From Treponema_I sp045599005 (GTDB lineage: Bacteria; Spirochaetota; Spirochaetia; Treponematales; Treponemataceae): a stretch of DNA of 64,000 nucleotides. Shown here one piece after another: positions 36,101 through 44,832 of this stretch. Below the pieces are notes generated by a model that was not told the DNA's origin, did no database searches, and worked only from the letters and a program-made list of their open reading frames with translations. Position 1 is the stretch's first letter, and each line of letters begins with the position of its first letter. Position numbers and translations under genes: made by a program. The stretch is from positions 1-64,000 of the forward strand of contig JAZRVF010000014.1 of NCBI GenBank assembly GCA_045599005.1, read 5' to 3'.

Positions 36101-36205
36101 TATTGCAGTTGGAAAAACAAAAAGCGGATTATAATGAAAATCCTTTTTTGACCGGGCAAAACATCCGGCAAGAATCTCTGAAACTGATTTCTGTGATAAT
36201 TCCAT
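33179..36205 (-). CDS. AddB-like nuclease subunit with Fe-S cysteines
   Basis: The N-terminal two-thirds resembles an inactivated helicase: no Walker A motif is visible near FVFPTAIQMQSWIDW. The C-terminus has a RecB-type nuclease with GTVIDYKTGK and FQIATYVYL. Cysteines in ALNCFFDCPAKF and CRKCQYKAIC match the Fe-S arrangement of AddB (one Cys before the nuclease and CxxCx5C after). Length is 1008. It forms a pair with the downstream AddA-like gene. The start at 36205 has no Shine-Dalgarno but has a very good promoter ending seven bases upstream. Confidence 0.85.
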   Translation of the reverse strand: MELSQKSVSEILAGCFARSKKDFHYNPLFVFPTAIQMQSWIDWAVRFPEESGVKAVNADQFTVWDNFKSEYVQSVDESCNGSVCVPALMRKVFVQDLLRRNNQQRFLEKIIADQADSAETAFGFTDWLAKILPSLRLWEKHHIEDFLRNGNSDDGENQDFHLVYEEYCRFLNENHFYEPAYLDIEYKARNRQVFIFYPEILEDFAEYSSEFEKFDDVTLVNLPDPEKGESGDFSSDAVDCVQYSDARMELRRLCLQIRKLQKEGVDLRRVAVNVPKLSEVRPYIEREFRLYGIPFTVRDGLPCTKNCGGDIFGKIRDCIKLNFSFESVRALLCDGFVPWKNPELNRKLLQYGLDLRCLCSEETDAASDVWIMSLEKALASAGPEDSSAVSEMNEVLLYYRNLRSAVLRFDSCRSFAELQQAWFSFRDCGEFLEPEKFVTDPTFDATNKILGKVLTGLSEMVRLEKNYIKESWTLNNYLDFFINEIDQDTYNPNEKKYGVNIFTYRVASGADFDFMFVIDASQDSITVPMKQLSFIKDEKKRELFGLAAADADGSARFVKLYSTQQRAGFSKKVFFSCSEKNFDGAAIMHTALHEVPAKDFDFLDEYDFVTQQKESMLLHRGFDEFTAVQKEAFANWGRISEGCATDQFSAELEAAVRKTFRMSKDDVPLFSASALNCFFDCPAKFLYQNVLRLQEESVSPRIARANEVGTLVHKLVELLFGELAETDSQGRRKLPVLDRKNADDRKKVHEAFDRVWHPAIQEVPLRSLPRNSSLAMNVLQSQRPGIEARLVDFMLQICAFTGEDLRGRKEQTGFGGYFIAGTEIRVPPVKTQSPGKSDFALFGNIDCLLCRETLDQDGNPVLLGTVIDYKTGKTPAASQCVAVSDGQTDALLGNFQIATYVYLAESQFPNLRIESALFYSLKEKKDGLFSRVYVFPNDRNSVKSRDEFQPTVETLFDYASFAAEKIAVSDFSVSTDPAARNFVSKYENCRKCQYKAICRTPFAVGNGR

Positions 36206-36212
36206 GCCTTTA

Positions 36213-36241
36213 AATATAGGCTATGCTGGAAAAATCATCAA
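36213..36241 (-). promoter_or_regulatory. Promoter of the addB-like gene
   Basis: On the minus strand TTGATG (36241-36236), a 17-base spacer and TATATT (36218-36213) end seven bases before the ATG. The -35 box overlaps the stop of the upstream lipoprotein gene. Confidence 0.65.
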
Positions 36242-37308
36242 ATGCTTTCACTGATTGTTGCAGCAGACTGGGCAGGAGTTTTGAAGCCGGTAAGCAGATC
36301 ATTCACAATCTGATAAAGAGGGCTTCCGTTTACACGAAGATTCCGGGCGAATTCTGTCTCGGTAAGAGGAATATTCTCTGAGTTTCCTGAAGAACGTAAA
36401 GAATTCGCAGCAAATTCCGCAAAATCTGAACAGAATCCCGAAGTGCCCCGCAGAACACAGACCAAGCTTTTTACAGGTGTCACACTTTCTTCAGCATCGG
36501 CAGAAGGATATTCAACAAGCCCCCAGTCACCGCTTCCCGCACAGGGCCCGATTGCCACACGGTTTTCGCGGCACAGAGACAGACATTGCTCAAAAGTCAG
36601 TTCCTCCGCATCAGGCGGGAAAAATCCCTGGTCACAGGAAATCTTAAGCCATTCAAGAGCATCAAGCGCTTTCTGCCCTGACAGATCAACTTTGCCTTCA
36701 TCATCAAACACAGAACAGCCGCGGCTTTCAATCAGTGCAAGAATCATCGGGTTGCAGGCCGCATCCCCACTGCCGAAGCCAAAGGGATACACATTTTCCG
36801 GCAGTTCTTCTGCAAGTGTCACAAGAATTTTCTGCCATTCTGCAAGAGACCATTTCTGGACACTGATTTTCTCATCACCTTCTTCAGCATCTTCTGCAAC
36901 AAATTCACCAAGTCCGCATTTACGGAACAGATCTCTGTCATAATGCAGAAATTCCTTTTCTGACTTACACAATATAATAGAAGAAACTGTATCAGATTTT
37001 ACTGAGGCCAATGTTCCGGAACTGCAGAAAACCAGATCTGATTCAGCATTCTGCAGAGAATTGCAGAGAGATTCCGAACCGGCTTTTTTTACTGAAAAAG
37101 AAAGATCAGCATCTTTGCACTTTTCCGCAAATTCTTCAGCAAGGCCGGCAATCATTTCATAATCTTCCTCAACCGTTATAGAAATCACAAATTTTTCCCT
37201 GGGCTGATTTTTCCGGCAACCGAAGAGACTGAAAACTGTGCAGAAAACACAGAACAAAAAAACGGAACGCACCGCAGCAGGGCAAAAACCTGAAAAAACT
37301 GATCTCAT
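36238..37308 (-). CDS. Solute-binding-protein-like lipoprotein
   Basis: The start MRSVFSGF at 37308 is preferred because GAGGTG lies six bases upstream; an in-frame ATG 30 bases earlier lies on the wrong side of it. The signal peptide ends in FSLFGC with Cys31. The mature part resembles a family-1 extracellular solute-binding fold (FVISITVEEDYEMIAGLAEE, YPFGFGSGDAACNPMILAL, KALDALEWLKISCDQGFF). No transporter permeases are adjacent, so it is an orphan binding protein or has another envelope role. Length is 356. Confidence 0.7.
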   Translation of the reverse strand: MRSVFSGFCPAAVRSVFLFCVFCTVFSLFGCRKNQPREKFVISITVEEDYEMIAGLAEEFAEKCKDADLSFSVKKAGSESLCNSLQNAESDLVFCSSGTLASVKSDTVSSIILCKSEKEFLHYDRDLFRKCGLGEFVAEDAEEGDEKISVQKWSLAEWQKILVTLAEELPENVYPFGFGSGDAACNPMILALIESRGCSVFDDEGKVDLSGQKALDALEWLKISCDQGFFPPDAEELTFEQCLSLCRENRVAIGPCAGSGDWGLVEYPSADAEESVTPVKSLVCVLRGTSGFCSDFAEFAANSLRSSGNSENIPLTETEFARNLRVNGSPLYQIVNDLLTGFKTPAQSAATISESI

Positions 37309-37569
37309 CCTTAACACCTCATGTTTTTTTTTCGGCATTTTACTGCTTCGGTTTCAGTTGAAAAAAAAAACGGGACACATCAAAAGAAGCCTGCAAACTC
37401 AACCAGTGGAAACATGCATTCGATCGACCTAATTTATAATATGTGTCCAGTTTTTGGGGTACATATCAGGCAGCGACTGCCTTCCTTCCCTTTTTTTTAT
37501 TTATCAAAGTTTTCTGTCCCTAAAGGGATGTTTCCGTTCTCCAAAAGTATGTTTTTTTTGCTCATTCAC

Positions 37570-37597
37570 TTAAGAGAAATTCTAAAAATCCGATAAT
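37570..37597 (+). promoter_or_regulatory. Promoter of ftsK
   Basis: TTAAGA (37570-37575), a 16-base spacer and GATAAT (37592-37597) end six bases before the ATG. A separate TATAAT lies upstream near 37435 without a good -35 box. Confidence 0.5.
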
Positions 37598-37603
37598 CGA
37601 ACT

Positions 37604-40600
37604 ATGAAACAGTCAGACAAACTTTCAATTTGCGCCGGAATCATTATTCTCTGTGCCGCCGCAGTTATTCTCATATCTTTAATGCTCCAGTTCCTGGGGT
37701 ACAATCCTGCCGCCGATTTCTGGTGGCGTCTCGAAAACTTCGGCGCCATGCTCCATTCAGTTTACGGGTACTCCTGCATCCTGATTCCCGCATACCTGAT
37801 CATTGCTGCTCTCTGTCTTTTTTCTCCCGTGTGGAACAGCCGCCGCGGAGTCTATCTTTCAATTTTTCTCCTGCCTTTCTTTACAGTTGTACTGGTTGAG
37901 CGTGTCTGTAACTCCATTTTTGTAGGCACCGGCATCTCTCTTGCACTCATCAAAGCAAGTGCAGTCATTCTTGTAAGCGCACTGCTGATTGCCATTGAAT
38001 ATCTGATCGCAGGAATTCTTTATGACATGATTGAGGCGCCAAGACGTCACAGAGCCCGAATGAAGGCTGAAGAAAAACGCAGGGAAGAGGAAGCACGGAA
38101 AACACACACTGATGAAGATTCTTCTGTCCAGGCTGATTCTTTCGAGACAGATCCAGAAACTGAAAGTGAAAAAACTGAAGAAAAATCTGACAGTGCAGCG
38201 GAAGGAACTGTGATTTATGCAGAACCGCCAGCAGATTATCTTGAGCCGGCAATGCCCGAATCACTCGGAACAAAAACCGGTGCCGATTCCGTGGAAGTCA
38301 GTGAATCTGTGGATGAAAGCGCAGAAAATGCAGAAACTGCTGGAGAAAAACAGGAAGATTCTGTTGAACTTGACAATCTTGCTCTCTCCGCCGTTCAGGA
38401 AAAACTTGGCGGTGACATTCCGCCCAAACAGGTTGCGGAACTTGTGGCAGCAAATCCTCTTGTAAAGGAAGAACTTCCTGACGAAGACCAGGTGATCCAG
38501 CTGACACTTGGTGACGATGAACAGACACAGGATGAACCGGTGATGCTTGCTCTGTCAGGCGATGACGAAGGTGACAGCATCCTGTCTGCAGCGGCTCCCA
38601 TTTCAGAAGAAGATTTTTCCGGTGACAATACAGATTACGGTTTCCCGGAAGCAGAAAAAGACCTGTCAGAGCCTGTTTCCGTCACAGACACAGGCTTCGT
38701 CGAAAGCAGTGATTTTGAGGAAGCTGACTCCTTTGCCGAAGCAGACAACCTTTTAAGCGAAGATGGAGATCTGTACAGTGCTGACGAAGCCGCATTCCTT
38801 GAAGATCCCTTTGCAGAGGGTGAAGAAAATGCAGAAAGTGACAGCCCTGTGCCTGAAACCGTTGACAGTGATGTCTCAGCTGAAAGTGATGGCACACCGG
38901 CCGCAGACTTTGCAGCAGAGGAGATCCGCGCAGTAAGCCAGCCGCTTTTCGGAGACTATGAGGTCATCAAGAATCAGTTTTTTTCCAGCGACAGTTCCCC
39001 GGCGGACCAAACTGATTCTGCCTGCGCTGACACAAGTGTGCCCGGCGCACAAACTCCTGCCAGCGCTGACACAGTTTTTTCCGCCGCCGAAACTCCTGCC
39101 GCGCCGCAGACTCCTTCCGACACTGACACAGTCTTGCCCGAAGACGGCAGCGTAACAGACGACTTTGACGATGACACACCGCAACCGCCAGCTTTTGACA
39201 CCGAAGATTACGACAGCCCCATTTTCTCCGAGAACGACGAAGATGATGAGGAAGACCGCTTTGACGATGAGAATCCTGAGGATGACGAAATCCCGGAAGA
39301 AGACGAAATCGACATTCCGGTCCCGCAGGGTTACACCCCAGGTTACACCCAGAATCCGTCCGCCGGCTTCTCACAGTCATTCAACGCACATCCCTACAGC
39401 ATTCCCACGGAAGGCCTCCTGAACAGCTTCGAGAACAATCCTTACTGGATTATTGACGAGGAGACAAAACAGGCCGCCGTCATCCTGAAGGAAACCCTCA
39501 GCGAGTTCAAAATTGAGGCAGAAGTCACAGGCATCCGCAAAGGTCCCGTGATCACAATGTTCGAACTTCTGCCCGCACCCGGCGTAAAACTGAACAAGAT
39601 TGTGGCCCTTCAGGACAACATCGCTCTCCGCCTTGCCGCATCCAGCGTCCGTATCGTCGCACCGATTCCCGGCAAGAAAGCAGTCGGTGTTGAAGTTCCG
39701 AACAGCGAACGCGCCATGGTAAGTTTCCGCGAGCTTATAGAAAAAGACCTGCCCGCTTTCAACAAGATGCAGATTCCCGTAGTTCTCGGTAAAGACATCA
39801 CCGGTGACGCACAGATGCTTGACCTTGCCACAACACCCCATCTGCTGATTGCAGGTTCCACAGGTTCCGGAAAATCAGTCTGCGTAAACTCAATGATTCT
39901 GAGCATCCTTTACAAACGCTCTCCCCGGGACGTGAAGATGATCCTCATTGACCCGAAAATCGTGGAACTTAAACTTTACAACGACATTCCCCATCTGCTC
40001 ACACCGGTAATCACCGAACCCAAGAAAGCATTCCAGGCCCTCCAGTACTGTCTCTGCGAGATGGAACGCCGTTACGCAATGCTGGACAAAATGGGCGTGC
40101 GCGAGATAAAAAGCTACAACCACCGCATTACCGAACGTCATCTGATGCAGGAGAAACTTCCATACATCGTGGTGATCATTGATGAGTTTGCCGACCTTAT
40201 GGCCACAACAGGCAAAGAACTTGAGACAACAGTCGCACGTCTTGCCGCAATGAGCCGTGCAGTGGGAATCCACCTTGTGCTTGCCACACAGCGCCCTTCA
40301 ATCGACGTTATCACAGGTCTCATCAAGGCCAACATTCCTTCACGAATCGCATTCATGGTGGCATCAAAGACAGACAGCCGCATCATCATTGACCAGGTGG
40401 GCTCAGAGAAACTGCTTGGAAAAGGAGACATGCTCTATGCAAGCGCCATCGATCCTTTCCCCGTCCGCATCCAGGGAACCTTTGTCACAGAAGATGAAGT
40501 GGAGCGCGTTGTAAACTTCGTCAAACAGATTGCACCGCCGGAATACATTGACGACGAGATTTTCGTTGAGGAAGACGAGGATGAGGAACCCTCTGACGGA

Positions 40601-40804
40601 TTCTTTACCGAAGGCGAGGATCCGTTGTATGACAAAGCGCTGGACATTGTGGTTCAGGAAGGAAAAGCCTCCGCCTCATACCTGCAGAGACGGCTCAAGA
40701 TCGGTTACAACCGCGCGGCCCGCCTTGTGGAAGACATGGAGGCACGGGGAATCGTAGGTCCCGCAAACGGCTCAAAACCCCGCGAACTGATCCACGTCCC
40801 GTGA
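37604..40804 (+). CDS. ftsK: DNA translocase FtsK
   Basis: FtsK pumps DNA at the division septum and activates chromosome dimer resolution. The N-terminus holds four TM helices (within about 8-145) and then a basic stretch (RRHRARMKAEEKRREEEARK). A very acidic linker of roughly 430 residues follows (about 165-600), rich in Glu, Asp, Ser and Ala. The motor domain has Walker A AGSTGSGKS near residue 750 and VVIIDEFADLM as Walker B. The C-terminal winged-helix gamma domain (about 1000-1066, YLQRRLKIGYNRAARLVEDM) would read KOPS-like sites. Length is 1066. No Shine-Dalgarno is seen before the ATG. Confidence 0.96.
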   Translation: MKQSDKLSICAGIIILCAAAVILISLMLQFLGYNPAADFWWRLENFGAMLHSVYGYSCILIPAYLIIAALCLFSPVWNSRRGVYLSIFLLPFFTVVLVERVCNSIFVGTGISLALIKASAVILVSALLIAIEYLIAGILYDMIEAPRRHRARMKAEEKRREEEARKTHTDEDSSVQADSFETDPETESEKTEEKSDSAAEGTVIYAEPPADYLEPAMPESLGTKTGADSVEVSESVDESAENAETAGEKQEDSVELDNLALSAVQEKLGGDIPPKQVAELVAANPLVKEELPDEDQVIQLTLGDDEQTQDEPVMLALSGDDEGDSILSAAAPISEEDFSGDNTDYGFPEAEKDLSEPVSVTDTGFVESSDFEEADSFAEADNLLSEDGDLYSADEAAFLEDPFAEGEENAESDSPVPETVDSDVSAESDGTPAADFAAEEIRAVSQPLFGDYEVIKNQFFSSDSSPADQTDSACADTSVPGAQTPASADTVFSAAETPAAPQTPSDTDTVLPEDGSVTDDFDDDTPQPPAFDTEDYDSPIFSENDEDDEEDRFDDENPEDDEIPEEDEIDIPVPQGYTPGYTQNPSAGFSQSFNAHPYSIPTEGLLNSFENNPYWIIDEETKQAAVILKETLSEFKIEAEVTGIRKGPVITMFELLPAPGVKLNKIVALQDNIALRLAASSVRIVAPIPGKKAVGVEVPNSERAMVSFRELIEKDLPAFNKMQIPVVLGKDITGDAQMLDLATTPHLLIAGSTGSGKSVCVNSMILSILYKRSPRDVKMILIDPKIVELKLYNDIPHLLTPVITEPKKAFQALQYCLCEMERRYAMLDKMGVREIKSYNHRITERHLMQEKLPYIVVIIDEFADLMATTGKELETTVARLAAMSRAVGIHLVLATQRPSIDVITGLIKANIPSRIAFMVASKTDSRIIIDQVGSEKLLGKGDMLYASAIDPFPVRIQGTFVTEDEVERVVNFVKQIAPPEYIDDEIFVEEDEDEEPSDGFFTEGEDPLYDKALDIVVQEGKASASYLQRRLKIGYNRAARLVEDMEARGIVGPANGSKPRELIHVP

Positions 40805-40810
40805 TTTTCA

Positions 40811-40830
40811 GTGCCGCCTCCATGCGGCAC
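40811..40830 (+). terminator. Hairpin after ftsK
   Basis: GTGCCGC (40811-40817) and GCGGCAC (40824-40830) form a perfect 7-bp stem six bases after the stop. The T-run behind it is poor, so termination may be partial. Confidence 0.5.
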
Positions 40831-40912
40831 AGTTCCTTTCCACTGTCATAAAAATCAGGGTTTATTCAAATCTTACGAAATTCCGACACCAATTCCCTTT
40901 TTCATCAATTCA

Positions 40913-40941
40913 TTGCCAACGTCTGCACTGCCCTCTATAAT
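40913..40941 (+). promoter_or_regulatory. Promoter of the polytopic chemoreceptor gene
   Basis: TTGCCA (40913-40918), a 17-base spacer and TATAAT (40936-40941) form a near-consensus promoter ending eight bases before the ATG. Confidence 0.7.
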
Positions 40942-40949
40942 TCCATGTT

Positions 40950-42581
40950 ATGAATACAAAACACCTTTTCAAATTTTTTTTCCCAGCGGATGAAGCAGTG
41001 TCCGCCCTTTCCACCCGTGAAAGAGCTCATCTGCCCTTCCTCATCACAGGCACCGGGATTCTTGCCGTTTTCATGCTTCTCTTCAGTGTCGTCCTTATCC
41101 TCTTGGGCAAGGCAACCATAGGCATGGCCACCACTGTTCTTTTCGTCCTTCTTCTGTCAGGCCTGTTTCTTACAAAACGCGGCAGAATCAATGCAGGCGG
41201 AATGATCACCACAATCTCAATCTTCATGCTTGCTTTTGCAGTTGTATTCTTCGCATCAGGCACAGACTCGGAATTCATCATCTACCGGGGCGGTTTCATC
41301 ATATCGGCGATGGCAGCCCTAAATCTTGCGCTGGCCTCAAATCCAAAACAGGTGAACACTTATTTCATCCTCAGTGCTGTCATCTGGATCGCAGACCTTT
41401 TCACCGGATTAAAGCCCTACTTTGCCGCAGATTTCCAGGCTTCACTCACATGCTATGCGATCAGCTGCATCGGAATCATCATCTCGAACGTTGCCTGCGT
41501 GATCTCCAACAAATTCAACAATTCAATCATTGACCAGGCAGAGACACAGCGCATAAAAGCCAGCGAGTCACTGCAGAAGATCACACAGCTTCTGGAGGAA
41601 TCAAAAGACGGCATGAACATCGGTAAAAGCCTTAACAGTTCTGCCGAAACTGCCTCAGAAAGCGTCAAGAAAGTCAACGATGTATACAGCTTCATAATGA
41701 CTGAGACACTCTCTCTCAACACCGAGACTGAGAATGCGGAGACCATGGGCTCCCATGTGATCAGGAACGCACAGGCAATGAAAAACAGTGTTGACGAACA
41801 GAACAATTCATTAAGGCAGACCTCTGCCGCCATGACACAGATTTCCGCAAATCTGTCAAACGTCAGCGCAATCGCCACAAAACGCAAGACAGGAATGGAC
41901 AAAATCGTCTCCGACCTGGATTCACAGGCAAAACTTATCTCATCCCTTCTTGCACAGGTTCAGGATCTTCAGGATTCCTCCAACAAAATCGCGGAATTTG
42001 TAAGTACTGTCGATTCAATTGCCAGTCAGACCGGACTTCTTGCCATGAACGCCTCAATTGAAGCCGCACATGCAGGCAGCCTCGGAAAAGGATTCAGCGT
42101 AATTGCCCACGAGATCCGCAAACTTGCAGAGCAGTCCACAGCCACAGCCAGCAAAATCAGCGACACACTGCAGACAAACTCTGACATTGTACGGAGCACC
42201 ACAGACGCGGTAACAGACTTTGCATCCCAGACAAAGGCCAGCAGTGAGGAAATCAAGACCACAATCATGGGAATTGAGGAGATCATCGCGGGTATCTCGG
42301 AAATGGATGCCGGAACACGCGACGTGATGAACGCACTCAATGCTTTTGTTGACGAATCCCACAGAACTTCTGACCTTGTGACCGGTGTTACGGAAGAAGT
42401 CTCGCGGCAGTCAGAATCGCTGTCAAACATTGCGGAAATCACTTCCGGGCTCAAAGACAAAGTGAGCAACCTGGAGACTCAGATTGCAAACATCAACAGT
42501 GCAATACAGGACATCCAGCGGGAAGCAGGCGAAAACGCGATTGTGACGGAGCGGATCAATTCCTCATTGGATCAGATGTAA
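40950..42581 (+). CDS. Methyl-accepting chemotaxis protein with polytopic membrane sensor
   Basis: About six hydrophobic segments in residues 30-190 replace the usual periplasmic sensor. A long cytoplasmic coiled coil follows, with the conserved signalling tip ASQTGLLAMNASIEAAHAGS and IAHEIRKLAEQS. There is no obvious HAMP domain. The sensor type is unassigned; it could sense membrane state or a hydrophobic ligand. The ATG has no Shine-Dalgarno and lies eight bases after a TATAAT box. An out-of-frame ATG at 40945 stops after one codon. Length is 543. Confidence 0.9.
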   Translation: MNTKHLFKFFFPADEAVSALSTRERAHLPFLITGTGILAVFMLLFSVVLILLGKATIGMATTVLFVLLLSGLFLTKRGRINAGGMITTISIFMLAFAVVFFASGTDSEFIIYRGGFIISAMAALNLALASNPKQVNTYFILSAVIWIADLFTGLKPYFAADFQASLTCYAISCIGIIISNVACVISNKFNNSIIDQAETQRIKASESLQKITQLLEESKDGMNIGKSLNSSAETASESVKKVNDVYSFIMTETLSLNTETENAETMGSHVIRNAQAMKNSVDEQNNSLRQTSAAMTQISANLSNVSAIATKRKTGMDKIVSDLDSQAKLISSLLAQVQDLQDSSNKIAEFVSTVDSIASQTGLLAMNASIEAAHAGSLGKGFSVIAHEIRKLAEQSTATASKISDTLQTNSDIVRSTTDAVTDFASQTKASSEEIKTTIMGIEEIIAGISEMDAGTRDVMNALNAFVDESHRTSDLVTGVTEEVSRQSESLSNIAEITSGLKDKVSNLETQIANINSAIQDIQREAGENAIVTERINSSLDQM

Positions 42582-42611
42582 CCGTTTTTTTCGCGGAATC
42601 TGCAAAATAAA

Positions 42612-42640
42612 TTGGATTTTCTTTCTCTCTGTGTTATAGT
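42612..42640 (+). promoter_or_regulatory. Promoter of the InlB-repeat lipoprotein gene
   Basis: TTGGAT (42612-42617), a 17-base spacer and TATAGT (42635-42640) lie 70 bases before the ATG, which has a GAGGAG site. Confidence 0.6.
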
Positions 42641-42710
42641 AGATTATATAATTGTGTTTACTGTCCGATGATTAAATCACCGGTTCAATACAAAAAGAGG
42701 AGACGATTCC

Positions 42711-44189
42711 ATGATGCACTTTACCCCTAAAAAAGCATTCGGAGCACTTGCTGCACTTCTGATTACCGCAGTTCTTCTTTCAACAGTTTCCTGTGCGGCA
42801 ATGTTCAACCGCAAGGCATTAACAGGCGTTGCAATCCTGCTGCCTTCTGATTCCGATGCCCGTTATACAAGAGACAATGCTGAGGATTTTGCCCGGTTCT
42901 TTGACATTACACTTTACCGTGTCAAAGACGGTGAGAAAGACGGCGATCCGATCATCAAGGAAAAAGTCGCTGGATCAACACTGATCTCAACTCTTCCCGG
43001 CAGTTACTTTGCAGAAGTGATTGCATACAACGAGACAAAAGAGCTTAACGTGGGACTCGGATCTTCTGCCCAGAACGGAGCTTTCTGGGGTGAGGAAGGC
43101 TATGAGACCGGTATTTTTGAGTTAAAAGCCGGAGACACCCAGAAACCGGTTGTAATCAACATGAACGCTGTTTCCGACGACGAAGAGCCGTTATTCCACC
43201 TGACTTTTGACCCCAATGGCGGAAATATCAATCTGGAAGAAACCGAAAGCGGAAACCATTCAGAGACAGCTGTTTACTCCAGACTGAGAGATACAGTTCT
43301 TCCTTCGGACGTTACTCGGGAACATTACCATTTCGGCGGCTGGCAGCTGAACGGAAAGACTGTTGAGCAGAAAGACATTACAACAGCACTGCTCTACAGC
43401 AACAGCGATGACGGTGCCATTACCTTTCTTGCCAAATGGAACCCGATAATGCATAAGGTTACATACATGGACGCCGGAGAAATTATCAAAGCAGAGCAGT
43501 TTGAAGAAGCAAATGGTATAGAACTTTATGTGCCCACAAAACCGTATTTCACTTTTGACCGCTGGTATAGAGATCCTGAGCTTGAAAGTTTCTATATCTC
43601 GGAACTGACAACAGAAGACGTTGTGCTTTACGCAGCTTGGAACAAGAATATACACACTATTAATTTCAATTCAAACGGAGGAACCATATCTCCAAAACCA
43701 GATTCATACTTCTATGAAATCGATGGCTATCCAGAGCTTCCTGTTCCTACAAAGGATGGCTACGAATTCGCTGGCTGGTACAAAGATGAGTCTTTTGCAG
43801 CAGATTCCAAAGTCACAGAAATTGCGGTCGGAACAGACCAAGAGTTAACTTTGTTCGCAAAATGGGTTTCCACCGATAATGCTGGCATTGACGTTTCAAT
43901 TGGAACAGATATTCCCAGCGACGTGGATTATTATGTTTCTACGGTTTCCGGTACCCCAGAAAGATATGCCGTTTTCCAAAGATACGATGAACTCAGCAGT
44001 TCCGGAACACTGGGTTTTCCTTGTAAGTGGTTCAAGAACGGGGCTTTTGTCAGAGAAAGCACAACAACCATCATTTATGCTTCCGACTTGTTTGAAGAAA
44101 CCGACGTAGGTGTGTTTACAATAACCTGTGTCTTTACTGTTAATGGTAAAGAGTACAGTGCTACAAAAACTGTCACACGCACCAATTAA
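42711..44189 (+). CDS. InlB B-repeat lipoprotein
   Basis: The signal peptide ends in LSTVSC with Cys28, so it should be surface- or periplasm-anchored. After a region of unknown fold (about 30-160), three InlB B/Flg_new-type repeats follow: LTFDPNGG to ITFLAKWN (about 165-245), HKVTYMDAG to LYAAWN (about 248-312) and HTINFNSNGG to LTLFAKW (about 313-386). A C-terminal beta-type domain of about 100 residues closes the protein. GAGGAG lies eight bases before the first of two ATGs. Base composition turns more AT-rich from about 43640, inside the repeat region. Adhesion or matrix binding is possible but not shown. Length is 492. Confidence 0.85.
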   Translation: MMHFTPKKAFGALAALLITAVLLSTVSCAAMFNRKALTGVAILLPSDSDARYTRDNAEDFARFFDITLYRVKDGEKDGDPIIKEKVAGSTLISTLPGSYFAEVIAYNETKELNVGLGSSAQNGAFWGEEGYETGIFELKAGDTQKPVVINMNAVSDDEEPLFHLTFDPNGGNINLEETESGNHSETAVYSRLRDTVLPSDVTREHYHFGGWQLNGKTVEQKDITTALLYSNSDDGAITFLAKWNPIMHKVTYMDAGEIIKAEQFEEANGIELYVPTKPYFTFDRWYRDPELESFYISELTTEDVVLYAAWNKNIHTINFNSNGGTISPKPDSYFYEIDGYPELPVPTKDGYEFAGWYKDESFAADSKVTEIAVGTDQELTLFAKWVSTDNAGIDVSIGTDIPSDVDYYVSTVSGTPERYAVFQRYDELSSSGTLGFPCKWFKNGAFVRESTTTIIYASDLFEETDVGVFTITCVFTVNGKEYSATKTVTRTN

Positions 44190-44217
44190 TCCAAAATCAG
44201 GTATTGAAACAGAAAAG

Positions 44218-44244
44218 GCTGTCCATTCCGGGCAGCTTTTTTTT
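44218..44244 (+). terminator. Rho-independent terminator of the InlB-repeat gene
   Basis: GCTGTCC (44218-44224) pairs with GGGCAGC (44230-44236) with one G-U pair, followed by eight T residues. Confidence 0.85.
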
Positions 44245-44305
44245 CGCAACGAAGGGGATTCATCACCCTGTCATGGGGGCCGACAAACGCAGTAAGCGTT
44301 CCCTT

Positions 44306-44330
44306 TGTCATGTTGAGCGAAGTCGAAACA
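44306..44330 (-). repeat. Interspersed repeat, inverted copy
   Basis: Read on the minus strand it is TGTTTCGACTTCGCTCAACA then TGACA. It belongs to the same family as the copies at 44416, 45185, 61108 and 61150. Confidence 0.75.
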
Positions 44331-44415
44331 TTGCCAATCGCTGACGCGATGGGCTTTGAGTTTTTCTGAAGAAAAACTCAACAGACTTGTAACATTTGAA
44401 ACGATTGATGCTATA

Positions 44416-44454
44416 AAAGATCCTTCGACTTCGCTCAGGATGACATCGCGGTGT
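44416..44454 (+). repeat. 39-bp direct repeat, left copy
   Basis: The unit begins AAAGATCCTTCGACTTCGCT and ends ATCGCGGTGT. It is identical over 39 bases to 45185-45223 and precedes the DUF4160 gene by 105 bases. The stretch 44245-44559 otherwise holds only further fragments of the repeat family. Confidence 0.9.
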
Positions 44455-44559
44455 AGTCCGCTGGATGACACAGTGAATGCACTGGAGGACAAAGCCTTGT
44501 GTGCCGGGTGGCTGTATCACACAAAATGATTTATAATTGATATAAGTGGAGATTTTATT

Positions 44560-44820
44560 ATGCCGGAATTGAAACGATTTGATGGTATTGTTATATATTT
44601 GTTGTTCAATGATACTCAGCATCATAACAAACCTCATGTTCATGTTTTTTATGGTGAATTTAGGGCTTCTGTTGCTATTGACGGCACAATTTTAGCCGGT
44701 GAACTTCCAGCAAAACAGTTGAAGTCTGTTCAAGAGTGGCTAAAGAAAAATGAAGAAAAAGCATATGCCGCATGGAATCTAGCAGTTCAAAACAAGCATT
44801 TTGACAAAATCGACTCTTAA
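44560..44820 (+). CDS. DUF4160 protein
   Basis: This 86-residue protein has the family pattern: MPELKRFDGIVIYLLFND at the start, HHNKPHVHVFYGEF, IDGTILAGELPAKQ and a helical end with VQEWLKKNEEKAYAAW. The His-rich PHVHV segment suggests metal binding, by inference. GGAG lies eight bases before the ATG. DUF4160 genes are often paired with DUF2442 genes, as here, and the pair has been suggested to be a toxin-antitoxin-like or mobile accessory unit. The biochemical role is not known. The gene is visibly more AT-rich than its surroundings, which points to transfer. Confidence 0.85.
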   Translation: MPELKRFDGIVIYLLFNDTQHHNKPHVHVFYGEFRASVAIDGTILAGELPAKQLKSVQEWLKKNEEKAYAAWNLAVQNKHFDKIDS

Positions 44821-44832
44821 CAGGAAATTTTT

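Noticed and set aside
37430..37442. TATAAT upstream of ftsK as the main promoter
   Set aside because: No suitable -35 box at 16-18 bases; the box next to the ATG is better placed.
40945..40953. ATG just before the chemoreceptor start
   Set aside because: Out of frame; it reaches a stop after one further codon.
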